DNA from: Pollenia angustigena | Lineage: Eukaryota; Arthropoda; Insecta; Diptera; Polleniidae | Assembly (NCBI GenBank): GCA_930367215.1 | Contig: OV884058.1 | Span: forward strand, 194,760,208-194,824,207 | Direction of reading: 5' to 3' | DNA length: 64,000 nucleotides | Part shown: positions 21,675-33,006 of the stretch, in pieces | How the letters are laid out: each line of letters starts with the position of its first letter | Numbering within the stretch: the stretch's first letter is position 1 | Position numbers and translations under genes: made by a program | Notes under the pieces: generated by a model | Told to the model about the DNA's origin: nothing | Databases searched by the model: none | Seen by the model: only the letters and a program-made list of their open reading frames with translations

Positions 21675-24600
21675 ATGGCAAATGAAGGAAATGGTGCGAT
21701 GTCCAGGTCAAGTGCACAATTTACATTGATGCAAGCTAATAATGTTCCAGAATTTTCGCCACATAACACAGCATGGCACATATGGAATGAAAGGCTGGAA
21801 ATTCACTTTTGCGAAATTGGTTGTACGGAAGATAACCAGAAAAAGGCAATATTACTTAAATCAATGGGTGCAGAAGCATATAATGTAATACATAATCTCT
21901 GCAGTCCGAACTTGCCATCGTCAAAAACCTACAAGGAGCTATGCCAAATGTTAAATATGCATTATACTCCACCAACAATAATTTTTCACGAAAGGAAACA
22001 ATTCCACATGGCATTCAAGCGTATTGACGAAACTGTAGCCGCATGGTACGCACGGGTCAAACAATTGGCATTTAGTTGCAAATTTGGCGGTCATCTGGAT
22101 GCGTTTGTGTTGGACAAATTTATTGTTGGTATGTCAAATGACATTTTTGAGAGACTATGTGAAGAGGACGAGTCTATAACTATAGATCAAGCGTTGAGGA
22201 AGGCGTTAATTGTAGAAACCAAAATAAGCGCAAAATCTTCTCTGAAAGACAACAATGAGTCCCCAAATGGTGCTGTTAATTTTGTTAAACGTGGCCGCAA
22301 GAAGGACAAATCAGCAAAAATAGGAAACGTCGGCACAGAGAATGAAGCGGCTAGAAAGAAACATCCTTGTTCACATTGTGGGTGGCGTAATCACGAATCA
22401 GCAGCATGCAGATATAAAAACAGTAAATGCCATAGTTGCAACAAAATAGGCCACTTGGCATCAGTTTGTAAATACAAACATGAAAAAAACCGAAATGTTA
22501 ATTATGTATCAAATTTTGACTATAATGAAAATGTTAATGATTTTTTTAACAATAGTATTTTTAGCATTGATGATAACAGTCGTGATGGAGTTTACACACT
22601 ACCAGTTGCAATTGAAGGTTTACAATTAGAAGCAGCATGTGACACGGGTGCGCCATGTAATCTAATACCGGTAAAATTTTTCAAACAAATGCACATATCT
22701 AAATTAAGACCATGTAGGGTACCTTATGTCGACTTCAGTGGTGATCGCATAAAAATATTAGGTGAGTTTGATGCATTAATTACGTTTCGTGAAATGTCTA
22801 AAAAGGTTGTTGTTGTAGTGACCAAAACCGAAAACCCACCCTTATTAGGTAGATCGTTTTTACGAGCTTTTAATTTTGATCTTTGTCAAATCAACAATGT
22901 TAAGGCTGTTGACAGCTATGCTATTTTAGCAAACGAAATTAGGAACGAGTTTTCACCTGTATTTACTGATGAATTAGGTGCTTTTGTCGGTGACAAAGTG
23001 TCATTGAAACTATGTGACAATGCTAGGCCTATATTTCATAAGCCAAGACCATTACCATTGGCCTATAAGGGCAAAGTAGAGCAGAAGTTAAGAGATTTAG
23101 TTAATCAGGGAATGTTGGAGTTTGTGGACAATTCCGAATGGGGCACACCGTTAGTTCCTATTCTTAAGCCCGATGGCGACATACGTGTTTGCGCTGACTA
23201 TAAGGTTACAATCAATAAGTATCTAGTAGATTTTAAGTATCCCTTACCAAGGATCGATGAAATCTTTTCGACTCTTGAAGGAGGAGAACTATTTACTAAG
23301 CTTGATCTATCTCAAGCCTATAATCAATTAATATTGGATGATGAGTCCCAACTTTTTTGTACTTGGAGTACACACATAGGAGTTTTAAAGGTTAAACGTT
23401 TACCTTTTGGCATAAAGACGGCAGCGGCAATTTTTCAAAAAACCATTGAAAATTTATTGCGGGGCATTCAGTTCGTTGTTGTGTATCAGGACGACATCAC
23501 GGTTACAGGCCCAAATATACAATCGCACATGAATACTTTAAAGACTGTTCTCAAAAAGCTGCAATCAGCTGGTTTAAAGTTAAACAAACAAAAATGCAAA
23601 TTCTTTCAGGACAAAATTTCATATCTAGGTTTTACAATAGATAAGGAAGGGTTAAGAAAAAGTGACGAAAGAACAGCATGTGTGAGTAATGCACCTGTTC
23701 CGGGCAATATTTCTGAATTAAGAGCTTTCATAGGTATGGTGAATTATTACTCGAAGTTTATTGATAGGTTTGCTGAGAAAATGGACCCTCTTTATGAGCT
23801 TTTAAGAAAGAATTCCAAATTTCAATGGTCTAGGAAATGTGACATTGCATACAATACAATCAAATCTGATATAGCATCTGACAATGTATTAGTACATTTT
23901 AATCCTGATAGGGAAATTGTTTTGACTACAGACGCGTGTAATACAGCAGTCGCAGGTATTCTTACTCATAGATATGATAATGACATTCTGAAGCCTATTG
24001 CTTTTGTTTCAAAAGCTTTACAGAAAAGTGAAAAACGATATAGTACTATAGAAAAGGAGGCATTGGCCATTATATTTTCAGTTTCAAAGTTAAGACAGTA
24101 TTTGCTTGGCCGAAAGTTTACATTGCGAACAGATCACAAACCTTTACTAGCACTGTTTGGTGAGAGTAAGGGGTTGCCATTGATGGCATCGGCAAGAATG
24201 CAAAGATGGGCCTTGCTATTGTCTGGTTTTAATTATTCTATAGAATATGTGAAGGGCACAGCAAACGAGGCAGATAATTTATCGAGAATTCCTCAGCTTG
24301 CGTCACCTGAAGGAGAAAAAGTTGAACATAATTATATAAATTTTATTAAGAATCAAAATCGCTTGAACTTAAGTTTTAAAGACATATCAATTCAAACTAG
24401 ACGTGACCTCATACTTTCAAAATTACTTGTTGCAATAGAAAATGGATCGGTTTCTCAGTTAAAGGGGGAAGAATACAACCCTTATAAGGTCAAGGAAAAT
24501 GAATTGTCAGTTGAACAGGGATGTATCATGTGGGGATATCGTACTCTAGTACCAAGTAAATTACGGAATGAAGTTCTAATATGTCTTCATGCATCCCATT

Positions 24601-25661
24601 TGGGGGTAGTTAAAACTAAGGCCTTGGCAAGGTCATATGTATGGTGGCCAGGCTTAGACAAAGAAATTGAAAAACTTATTAGCGATTGTTCTCCATGTCA
24701 AGAGCTACAAGAGAGCCCTAGTAAAGGTGTCCTTACACCATGGGAACCGGAAACTTCAGTTTGGAAGCGTATCCACGTAGACTTTGCAGGACCAATTAAA
24801 AACCAATATATATTTATTATAGTTGACTCTTATTCAAAATGGCCAGAAGCGTTCATAACAAAACAAATAACTTCGCAATTTGTAATTGTAAAGCTTAGGG
24901 AACTATTTTGTAGATACGGACTGGTTGATACGTTGGTCAGTGATAACGGACGTCAATTTACGTCGCTTGAATTTAAAAAATTTTTGAAGGAAAATCTTGT
25001 AAGGCATGTGCTTACGGCTCCAGGGCATCCATCTACGAATGGACAGGCAGAGATATTTGTGAAAATATTAAAAAAATCTGTCTATGCAGCGTTAGGGGAA
25101 TATCCCAGTGAAGATTTGGAGACAATCACAAATCGATTTTTAGCTGATTACAGGAGCACAAGGCACTGTACAACAAATGAAACTCCTTGCAAATTATTTT
25201 TTGGTCGTAGTCTCAAAACCAGGTTAGATTCTCTTAGACCACCAACTACCAGGGAAATAATTTTGCAAAAACAAAAGAAAGATATAGCAAACTACAAAGG
25301 TAAACGAACAGTGGAGTTCAATTGTGGTCAGAGGGTTTATATAAGGGATTACACAAATCCGAATAAATCTAGTTGGTCACCTGCAACAATAACGGAGAAA
25401 CTTGGAACGAAAACGTATTTATGTAACATTACAAAAAATGATCGTATAATAAAGCGACATACTGATCAAATAAGAGCCACCACTGACATAAAAACTGATG
25501 AAACACCGACTGAAAATGAAAACATTGCGCACACAACACATGATCCTCTACAGAAAACCAGCACTGGGAGTAGGTTGGAAGCTTCATCCCGAGTAGAAAC
25601 AGATGTAATAACACCTAAAAGAATTTTAAGACCACGTAGAGACGGCAAGGTTTTAAAGTAA
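21675..25661 (+). CDS. gag-pol: Gag-Pol polyprotein of mag-type element C, intact
   Basis: The ATG at 21675 opens 1328 codons without a stop. Order of parts: capsid-like region (residues 20-200); two CCHC zinc knuckles (about 231-266, CSHCGWRNHESAAC and CHSCNKIGHLASVC); protease DTGAPCN (about 322); RT with active site YQDD (about 603-606); RNase H starting TTDACNTAVAG (about 751); integrase H-H-C-C finger (about 972-1015) and D-D-E core (about 1034, 1091 and 1126). The C-terminus is basic and ends PRRDGKVLK. Every catalytic residue I can check is present. The protein would package the element RNA, copy it in the cytoplasm and insert it in chromosomes. No env follows, as expected for this clade. 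Confidence 0.96.
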   Translation: MANEGNGAMSRSSAQFTLMQANNVPEFSPHNTAWHIWNERLEIHFCEIGCTEDNQKKAILLKSMGAEAYNVIHNLCSPNLPSSKTYKELCQMLNMHYTPPTIIFHERKQFHMAFKRIDETVAAWYARVKQLAFSCKFGGHLDAFVLDKFIVGMSNDIFERLCEEDESITIDQALRKALIVETKISAKSSLKDNNESPNGAVNFVKRGRKKDKSAKIGNVGTENEAARKKHPCSHCGWRNHESAACRYKNSKCHSCNKIGHLASVCKYKHEKNRNVNYVSNFDYNENVNDFFNNSIFSIDDNSRDGVYTLPVAIEGLQLEAACDTGAPCNLIPVKFFKQMHISKLRPCRVPYVDFSGDRIKILGEFDALITFREMSKKVVVVVTKTENPPLLGRSFLRAFNFDLCQINNVKAVDSYAILANEIRNEFSPVFTDELGAFVGDKVSLKLCDNARPIFHKPRPLPLAYKGKVEQKLRDLVNQGMLEFVDNSEWGTPLVPILKPDGDIRVCADYKVTINKYLVDFKYPLPRIDEIFSTLEGGELFTKLDLSQAYNQLILDDESQLFCTWSTHIGVLKVKRLPFGIKTAAAIFQKTIENLLRGIQFVVVYQDDITVTGPNIQSHMNTLKTVLKKLQSAGLKLNKQKCKFFQDKISYLGFTIDKEGLRKSDERTACVSNAPVPGNISELRAFIGMVNYYSKFIDRFAEKMDPLYELLRKNSKFQWSRKCDIAYNTIKSDIASDNVLVHFNPDREIVLTTDACNTAVAGILTHRYDNDILKPIAFVSKALQKSEKRYSTIEKEALAIIFSVSKLRQYLLGRKFTLRTDHKPLLALFGESKGLPLMASARMQRWALLLSGFNYSIEYVKGTANEADNLSRIPQLASPEGEKVEHNYINFIKNQNRLNLSFKDISIQTRRDLILSKLLVAIENGSVSQLKGEEYNPYKVKENELSVEQGCIMWGYRTLVPSKLRNEVLICLHASHLGVVKTKALARSYVWWPGLDKEIEKLISDCSPCQELQESPSKGVLTPWEPETSVWKRIHVDFAGPIKNQYIFIIVDSYSKWPEAFITKQITSQFVIVKLRELFCRYGLVDTLVSDNGRQFTSLEFKKFLKENLVRHVLTAPGHPSTNGQAEIFVKILKKSVYAALGEYPSEDLETITNRFLADYRSTRHCTTNETPCKLFFGRSLKTRLDSLRPPTTREIILQKQKKDIANYKGKRTVEFNCGQRVYIRDYTNPNKSSWSPATITEKLGTKTYLCNITKNDRIIKRHTDQIRATTDIKTDETPTENENIAHTTHDPLQKTSTGSRLEASSRVETDVITPKRILRPRRDGKVLK

Positions 25662-25726
25662 ATGTAATTTTAATATCAAAAAAAAAAAAATTAAACACTT
25701 AATAAAGTTCAGCTCAAGAGGGAGCG

Positions 25727-25902
25727 TGTTATATTGTTATATCATTATCATATACATAGTTAAGTTTAAATGTCAGCTTTGCACCTTAGCAATCTGGCAT
25801 CACATAAATTACAATAATTGAATAGATTTTAAGAATAGCTTGTAAAAAGAAGAATGAAATAAACCTCACTTTTTTTGTGCTAACCTCGTGCAAGACACAA
25901 CA
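25727..25902 (+). repeat. 3' LTR of element C
   Basis: 176 bp, identical by eye to 21396-21571. It is preceded by the purine tract and followed by the target duplication GTATG. Confidence 0.95.
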
Positions 25903-25980
25903 GTATGTTTGGTTGATATCTGCATGAGATTTAAACAAATTTGTAGTCATTTAAAAATATTAATTTATAGTTAATTTTTT

Positions 25981-26473
25981 TTGCAACTGACTATTTTATT
26001 TACTACAGGGTCATTACAATACTCACAAAATAGTATTTTTATCAATGATATTCAATACCTTAACCAAATTAATTATCATATCGATTTATTGGCAAATCAC
26101 ATTTCAAGTATTTCCGAAGCAATGACCCTATCCAAACTTGGGATCGTACCAAAAATGATCTTAAACACGGAAGAACTAAAAGACATCGAAAATAATCTGG
26201 GAGATCAATCTGTCAAAGTCAGTACCATAGAACACTTGTATGAACTTTTGGAATTACAAGCCTATTAATATGTCATTGAAGGAAACCTATTAATACATTT
26301 TCAAAACTGTTACCTTATCATCAATGAAATAACATACAAAGATAGTTCAAAAATATATTGGGACGATTTAATTCTACACCCAGCGACATAAGTAAACATA
26401 AGACCTTTATCGACAATAGAAAGCTTCAGCATACCCAAACTTAAAGAGCACAATTTTACTTTAAAACTTTAAA
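25981..26473 (+). pseudogene. env: Fragment of an errantivirus env
   Basis: The segment IQYLNQINYHIDLLANHISS followed by SISEAMTLSKLGIVPKMIL (26050-26160) is close to the env of element E at about 45285-45390. After a stop near 26266, IEGNLLIHFQNC and KIYWDDLILHP (26275-26385) match the later part of the E env. The E sequence in between (about 400 bases) is missing. No LTR, gag or pol lies next to it, so this is an isolated scrap of an E-like element with an internal deletion. Confidence 0.8.
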
Positions 26474-27449
26474 ATAAAACTAAACTATTGCAAAGATTAT
26501 TAATCAGCACATAAAAAAATTTCCGAATTATTTTAAATAAATAAAAATAAGAAATTATTGAACTTTAATTTGTGTAAGCACTTTTGTATTTAGAAAGTAA
26601 GTTTCGTTTTAAAGAAAAAGGAAAAAAATTATTATTATTTTGGAAGTGAAAGAAAGTAGTTGTGTTGTTTTTATAAGTGCAATTAGACTTGTACTTAACT
26701 CGCGTGTAACGGTGGCAGAGAGCAAACCCCACATAATATAAATTAAGTAGGTTGGTATAGAAATTATTACTTTTTTAGTTAAAGTTCTTTTCTCAAATAA
26801 AAAAGTAATAAAGACTTTAAAAAAAAAATTTTAATAAAAAAATTATTTCTTTTCATGTTTTAAACATTTTTAAAATTAAATTACATAAGTACCTACACGG
26901 GAATAAAAAATTAAGCACAAAATAGTTACAACAACGGCAATAGCAAGGAATTTTAAAGAACAAAATAAAACCATAACAATACAAGTTGCTGTGACGTCAC
27001 AACATTGAAACATTTATTGTGTGTCAGAGGTTCCCTAATAATAAATTATAAAAGACCATATTATTCAAGGTTAGTGTACTGAGATATAATGTTTACTTGA
27101 AAATCGAACATCAGGTGGATAGGAAAAAATAATAAAATGAAAATACACATATATATTTACAAAATAATAATATCGTGAGGAAAATATTTGTTACGGAAAG
27201 TAAATAAAACAAATAAAGTACGTGGTTTAGTGGTACATCAAAAACTTTTAATTTTGGGAAAATTTTAAAAACATGTGGTAAATTAATTGAAAAAAAAAGA
27301 TTTTCGTTAAAATTTTTGGAAAACGATAAATTTAATATTCATCTTTAATAAAAATATATAAAACTTTGAAACATTACAACCATATTGTAATAAATTTCCG
27401 TTTTGGGAGAAAAATAAAAATAATTTCCGACTTTGGTTCAACCTATATA
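26474..27449. other. AT-rich stretch without recognised gene
   Basis: Roughly 970 bases of A/T-rich sequence with short A runs. There is no open frame of note and no repeat structure that I can define. Confidence 0.5.
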
Positions 27450-27985
27450 CAGTCAAAGCCCGGTATAACGAATACGCAGTTTAACGAATATCCGATATAA
27501 TAAAAATATAGCGAATGGCAAAAAAAAAAATTATCCCGATTTAACGAATGGCAAAGGAAAATAAAAAAATCGTATTAGAACCGTTAGATTTTTGTGTGTG
27601 TTTTTGTCTTCTTTGCTTTGTTTTGAAAGAACTTTTTCGTTAAAGTTTCAGTAGTTTTTTTTGGTCAATTGTGAAAACAAGATGTCAAGAGGGGAAAATA
27701 TATGGCATTCTCTTTTTCCTTCTCCCCTTTAAGTTCAAGACTTGACGAGTTAAACTTGAAGTGTTAGAACAGCACTTAATATCCCAAAAGTATGGAATAC
27801 CAAAACCTTATTAAAGTCTTATATCTACCCTAAATTATAAATACAATTAAATTTTGATGTTTTTCAAATTGTGGACCACCTTTTTTTATAAAATGTTAAG
27901 GAAAAATTACTGATCGATACAACGAATATCTCGGTATAACGAAAGGTCTGAACATTATATCATTCGTTAAACCGGGCTTTGACTG
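27450..27985. mobile_element. pogo/Tigger-like MITE, 536 bp
   Basis: Inverted ends CAGTCAAAGCCCGGTATAACGAA and its near-perfect complement (one difference in about 22) span 27450-27985. TA flanks both sides (27448-27449, 27986-27987). The start CAGTCAAA and the TA target are typical of the pogo/Tigger branch of Tc1-mariner. The inner part repeats words such as TATAACGAA and carries no transposase. Confidence 0.88.
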
Positions 27986-28003
27986 TATATATATATGTAT
28001 ATA

Positions 28004-28567
28004 AGTTAAGCCCGCGGGTTAAACAAAAAATGCTTACTTAGATATTTTATTAAATTAAATTTTTTATGCCAGCAATTATGCTGACGCTTTTCCATTTTTT
28101 TAAATTTAATTTTTTTCAGCAGTTGTGCTGACGGCAAAACAAACCATTTCATTTTATTAAAATGCAAAGGTGTTGATTTCGCAATAATTTTCTCACCAGG
28201 TTGAATTACCTTTTTTTGTGTTACTGCAAGTTCACTAAACTACCGTTTTGTGGAATTTTAGTAACACTCAGCATAATGTTTTTTGTTTAAATGTTTTTTT
28301 TTTTTTGCTTAGCTTAGGGGAATAGGAATGCGTCGTAAGTTTCGTTGGGAAAAATTAAAGCAGAATAATTTAGTCTTGGCAAGTCTCTATTAAGAGACAG
28401 CTAACTTAAATTTAAAGGTTGATTGTTAATTAAAAATAAAAAATTCCTATACAGGAAAATTCAAGTGCTGTTTAACAAGTAATAATTAACTTACCAATTG
28501 ATAAATAAAAGATATAAAATTTACTATAAAATTTTTGAGTGTTTTATTTAATACAATTGAATTAACT
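28004..28567 (+). repeat. 5' LTR of element D
   Basis: Begins AGTTAAGCCC after a TATATA stretch and ends AATTAAC(T) directly against the primer site, giving the short inverted AGTTAA...TTAACT of gypsy LTRs. Near its end, ATAAATAAAAG (about 28500) may hold the polyadenylation signal. There is no second copy for exact limits. Confidence 0.72.
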
Positions 28568-28577
28568 GGCGCCCAAC
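28567..28577 (+). other. Primer binding site of element D (tRNA-Lys type)
   Basis: TGGCGCCCAAC directly follows the LTR. It is the gypsy-type site complementary to a tRNA-Lys 3' end. Confidence 0.88.
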
Positions 28578-28579
28578 AA

Positions 28580-28825
28580 GGAAAAGGACTCATGAAAAGA
28601 AATTTTTTCTTAAAGTGAATCGAAAAAAATCCTCATAGCGGATAAGTGTAAAAACAGGAAAAAGGACTCATGAAGAAATTTTCTTAAAGTGAATCGGAAA
28701 AATCCTCATAGAGGATAAGTGTAAAAACAAGAAAAAGGACTCATGAAAACTTTTTTTTCTCAAAGTGAATCGGAATAAAATCCTCATAGAGGATAAGAGT
28801 AAAAGGAAGAAAGGACTCATGAAAT
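28580..28825 (+). repeat. Leader tandem repeats of element D
   Basis: Three full units and one partial unit of about 65-75 bp, each starting AAAAGGACTCATGA and containing AAAGTGAATCG then ATCCTCATAGAGGATAAG. Each unit holds a small inverted repeat (ATCCTC...GAGGAT). They lie between the primer site and gag, the place where Drosophila gypsy carries its Su(Hw) insulator array. Confidence 0.88.
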
Positions 28826-29377
28826 ACCAAAAAAATATTATATAATTTTAACAAGCAATGGAACTTTAAAAAATAATAAAAAAAGAAAGAATTTGAAAAT
28901 TGATTACGATAAAAAACGATACAAAAGAATACCAGCGGTTAGAAAAAATCACTACCACCACAAGAAAAACACAATTGAATTTATATTAAAAAAACAAGAA
29001 AAGCAGTAACAACAAACAACAGGAATAAACTCTGACAATTACAACTGTGCAAAAACCAACGTTCGAGTAACAAAACGACAGCTAGAACCAGCAGCAGCAG
29101 TGGAAATTGAAGGAAAATATCAACAGAAAGGCTGGAGCATGAATGCGATCGAGTTAATAGTAGTGTAAGTTAAGATTGTCTAGTTATTTAAAAAATATAT
29201 AATAAACAACAAGAGCAGGAAGAATTAGAATAGGGAATATTAATTATAACTGTGTAAATTTTAACCTTAATAAACTACAGATTATTTTTGTATCTAGAAT
29301 ATTCAAAATAAAATTTTTTTTTGGTGCATTGTTCAAGTTTAGAAAAGGGTTGGTTAACGTAAGTTCCCTCTTTCTGT

Positions 29378-30656
29378 ATGAGCTCTGATCAACCGGGTAC
29401 GCTTGACGACTTAGCTGATAGATTAAAGAGACTTTCCGTACGCAATAGAATAGGTATGGACGCTAATCAATTACAGTCCCTATTGGACACGGCAATCAGC
29501 CGAGCGACAGAACAGGCAAAACGAGCGTTCCATCGACGATCTCACTAGTAGACTTGCTTCTCTGGAAATACCAGCCAGAGTGGAGGAGTACAGAGAGGTG
29601 CAAATTCGGTCCGGTGTTGAGTGTAATGAATCGCTAGAAATTGTGAAATCGCTCCCAGAATTCGATGGCAATGCCGCTAAATATGTCTCATGGAAACAAG
29701 CAGCTAGTACTGCACACAAGTTATTTGAGAAATTCGATGGTAGTAGCCGCTACTATCAGGCTATAGCCATTATTAGAAATAACGTTACAGGGGCGGCACA
29801 TACAGTGTTAAATTCCTATTACACAGTGCTCAATTTTAAGGCCATACTGGCGCGACTAGATTTTTCGTACGGGGACAAAAGAACACTGTTCACCTTAGAA
29901 CAGGAAATGTCGACGCTGAAGCAAGGGTCGAGAGGTGTAATTGATTTTTATGATGAGGTTGAAAAAAGACTTACCTTGATCATCAACAAAGTTATAATGA
30001 CTAATGGGGGAAATGCTTCTCTGATTGAGTCATTGCACGCAAAGTACAGGCAGGATGCACTGAGAGTCTTTATATCAGGATTACGTCGCCCTATGTGCGA
30101 CATTCTTTTCTCATGTAAACCGCAGGACATGCCATCGGCACTGGCTTTAGCACAGGGATTAGAGACGAATCATGTTAGGTATAATTTTGCGCCAACTTAT
30201 TGGAACAATTCTAGGCAGGCCTCGTCCTCTCCCCACCATCAACATGCTAGAAACCATCCACACTTGCGACAGATGGGTCACCATCCGGATACCAGCAGGA
30301 ATCTGACTGGGCCACAGGGCCGAGTCATGCAAACCCACAATGTTGGAATGCGCAGCGACAGGGTACAAAGACCCGAACCTATGGAGGTTCATAGGAGCAT
30401 GAGAAGCGTACAGAGGGAAATAGACAGGAATAACCCGCATGCTATAAAAATACCTATAGAATCATCTAGGCAATACCTTCCAGCCGCTAAGGCTCAGAGG
30501 GTGAATCAAATGGCTCATGAGTGGGAGGGCAACAATAGAAGCGAAGAGGATGATTTTGAAGAAGAATCAGTCTTTGATGAGCACGAAAGTGACTCAGGGT
30601 GTTATGAGGTAGAAGAGGTGAATTTTTTAGTAGTCGATCCCTCCTCCCATATATAG
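29378..30656 (+). pseudogene. gag: Gag of element D, one frameshift
   Basis: The ATG at 29378 begins MSSDQPGTLDDLADRLKRLS. About 50 codons on, near 29525-29545, the frame shifts. The rest (from 29580, where the open frame happens to start with GTG) continues to 30656. The central part holds the gypsy capsid pattern: LPEFDGNAAKYVSWKQ, then RNNVTGAA, and FISGLRRPM. There is no zinc knuckle; the tail is rich in His, Arg and Asn, then acidic. The frameshift prevents a full product. Confidence 0.88.
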
Positions 30657-32267
30657 AACGGGTAATAGGAGGGAGGACGATTAAAATTTTATTAGATACT
30701 GGCCCTATGAAGAATTACATAAACCAATGAGTAGTCTTAAGGGCGTTAAGAACATTTTGAACCCATTCCTTGTGAAATCTGTACATGGTCGTTTAAGATT
30801 ATGTGCAAGTGTGTAGTTAGAATTTTTGATAAAAACGCAATTTTGTTCCTTTTGCCGGAACTGGGAACGTATGACGCAATAGTAGGGGTAGATCTTTTAA
30901 ATGAAGTAAAAGCAAATATAGATTTTGGGAAGGGCATTATTGAATATGTTGGAGCAAAGGAGAAATTAATGTATGTTCATTGTAGAAATGTGAATAAACT
31001 GTCAATCACTCAAGAAAATCAAACCGCTTGCCAGGGAGCTTTAGAAAGGCTATTAACGACTCATATGAAGGTTTTTGCCGATCCTGATGAAGCTTTACCC
31101 TACAACACTTCAGTGGTAGCAGCTATCAAAACGAATGATGAGCAATTAGTATGTTCAAGGCCATACCCATACCCTCCTGCTCTAACGGAATTTGTGGACA
31201 GAGAGATTAAGGAATTATTAAAGAATAAAATCATCCAGTCGTCGCGCTCCCCCTACAATAATCCCATCTGGATTGTAAACAAAAAGGGTGTTGATGAGGA
31301 CGGGAGAGCAAAACATCGCATGGCGATTGACTTCAGAAAACTCAATGAAAAAACACTTAGTGAAAGATATCCAATTCCAGATATATCGGTTATTTTGGCA
31401 AGTCTGAGGAAATCATCGGTGTTTTCAACCTTAGACCTTAAGTCTGGGTTCCACCAGATCAAACTTAGGGAGCAGGGCCAACAGAAGACAGCCTTTTCAA
31501 TAAACCACGGTAAATTGGAATTTTGTAGACTTCCCTTTGGGCTGAAAAATGCCCCTAGTATTTTCCAGAAAGCAATCGATGACGTGTTGCGAGAGGAAAT
31601 AGGTAGGTGTGGCTACGTTTACATAGATGATGTGATTGTATTTTCGGGCTCTTTGGAGAAACATCTCGAGGACGTTGACAGAATCCTGCGTAAGCTTTAT
31701 AATGCAAATATGAGGGTGTCCAAGGAAAAGTCGGGGTTTCTTTAGGAAGAAGTAGAATATATAGGGTTTGTTGTCTCAAAGGATGGCATAAAAACTTGCC
31801 CCGAAAAGGCAAAAGACATAGTAGAGTACGAAACTCCGAAGACCTTGCGAGGCTTGCGTTCTTTTCTTGGATTAGCAGGGTATTATAGGCGATTTGTAAA
31901 AGATTACTTGGCTATAGTAAAACCCCTGACCAGGTACCTAAGGGGGGAAAACGGCTCGGTAGGAGCAATCAAATCCAAGAATGTTAAAGTAGAATTAGAT
32001 CACGAAGTCTTAGTAGCTTTTGAGCAGGTGAAGAAGATAATTGCATCCGAGGATGTCTTATTACTGCAACCCGACTATGACCAACCTTTTGATCTCACGA
32101 CTGACGCATCATCAAATGCAATAGGTGCAGTCCTGTCCCAAAGGGGAAGACAAATAACTATGATTTCCCGCACCCTGACAAGAACGGAGGAAAACTATGC
32201 TACTAACGAGCGTGAGTTTCTAGCAATAGTATGGGCCTTACAGAAGTTGAAGAACTATCTGTACGCC
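30657..32267 (+). pseudogene. pol: Protease, RT and part of RNase H of element D
   Basis: The protease triplet DTG is present (about 30700) but a TGA follows at about 30728-30730 and the frame wanders until 30801. From there RT is open, with RMAIDFRKLNEKT, FSTLDLKSGFHQI and an intact YIDDVIVF active site (about 31616-31640). A TAG at 31743-31745 interrupts the thumb and the same frame continues. RNase H begins TTDASSNAIGAVLS (about 32097) and is cut near 32267. Without integrase and with these stops the copy is inactive. Confidence 0.9.
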
Positions 32268-32601
32268 TCTTACGTTTACTATTTCGGAGAAAACCCCAAA
32301 TTCTAAACAAGACTGTAGATGCAGAGCGTGGGTGATTTTTAAGGAATTTTTAGATTCTGGTAGCAATTTTATTCAACAAAAGAAAAATATTTTCCAAGTT
32401 GATCTGTGTCATTAGGTTTGTGTTTTCGGTCGGGGTTAAACAATTGTGGCGGCAGCAAAAAGAAGATGCAAGTTTGACTTGACGCAATTGCACGAATTTG
32501 GAGAGAACTTGTCCCGAAGATTGTTCTTTTGCGTTTCTTGAGGTAAAAAGCAAAAATTAGAAAAAAGATGGGTCAAATAAGTTGAATCGTATGAAGAATA
32601 C
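32268..32601. other. Junction region after truncated element D, nothing recognised
   Basis: AT-rich sequence with no coding signal that I trust. The small minus-strand ORFs here lack any recognised motif. Confidence 0.4.
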
Positions 32602-33006
32602 ATGTTAGGAGATTCTGAATCTGATGGCAATGAGCAGAAAGACGACCTATCTTTAAGTAACGAAGAAGCTAGCGATTTATATCAGGCCTTACAAACTAAA
32701 ATTTTGGAAAAAGCAAAAGAGATGGAAATAGACGAGAGTACCCCTAATAGAAGCAGATCCACATTAAAGTTGCCGGCATGCGAAATAAAAAATGTATACT
32801 GATACAAAAGTTATACTGATATAGATTCTTCCACTGAAACATTACGTAACAATAGTGAACTCTTGCATGAACCTGATAGATCATCACTTTTGTCATTGAA
32901 AGCATTTTTGAGCAGGGATTGCTCTGATTGGAATGAAGTCCGTGATAAATGGAAATCAACTTTTAAGATTCGCTATCAGGACTTAAAGCATATTGGAAGC
33001 TTTTAA
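32602..33006 (+). pseudogene. Unidentified coding-like stretch with one stop
   Basis: From an ATG at 32602 the frame reads an acidic region with SESDGNEQKDD and LSNEEASDLYQALQTKILE. It meets a TGA at 32800-32802, then continues in the same frame with LHEPDRSSLLSLKAFLS and RDKWKSTFKIRYQDLKHI to a TAA at 33004-33006. The composition looks coding rather than random. Further possible coding pieces follow at about 33325-33410 and 33675-33820 (DIEKLFEAYELGMIISACKL), perhaps separate exons. I recognise no family. It could be a decayed host gene or an unknown transposon. Confidence 0.35.

Larger units (their letters stand above)
21396..25902 (+). mobile_element. Complete mag-clade Ty3/gypsy retrotransposon C with identical LTRs
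   Basis: Two 176-bp LTRs beginning TGTTATATTG and ending GACACAACA (21396-21571 and 25727-25902) show no difference by eye. They are flanked by the 5-bp duplication GTATG at 21391-21395 and 25903-25907. A primer-binding-like TTGGCGACGAGG starts two bases inside the 5' LTR, and a purine tract AAGAGGGAGCG precedes the 3' LTR. One long fused gag-pol ORF lies between. Short LTRs, fused gag-pol, two zinc knuckles and no env are features of the mag clade. Identical LTRs mean very recent insertion. Confidence 0.95.
28004..32267 (+). mobile_element. Gypsy-type LTR retrotransposon D, 3' truncated
   Basis: A 5' LTR (28004-28567), a tRNA-Lys-type primer site, a repeat-bearing leader, gag, protease and RT run to the middle of RNase H. 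Homology stops abruptly near 32267, after KNYLYAS, with no integrase, env or 3' LTR. Gag has a frameshift and RT one stop. It sits 18 bases from the pogo-like MITE, in a TATA-rich target. Confidence 0.88.

Noticed and set aside
26992..26999. TGACGTCA, a CRE-like palindrome
   Set aside because: Eight bases can occur by chance in this length and no gene start lies near.
27600..27850. Possible gene inside the pogo/Tigger-like MITE
   Set aside because: No open frame of useful length and no transposase motif.
28580..28825. CRISPR-like array
   Set aside because: The repeats are adjacent units in a retroelement leader without unique spacers, in a eukaryotic context.
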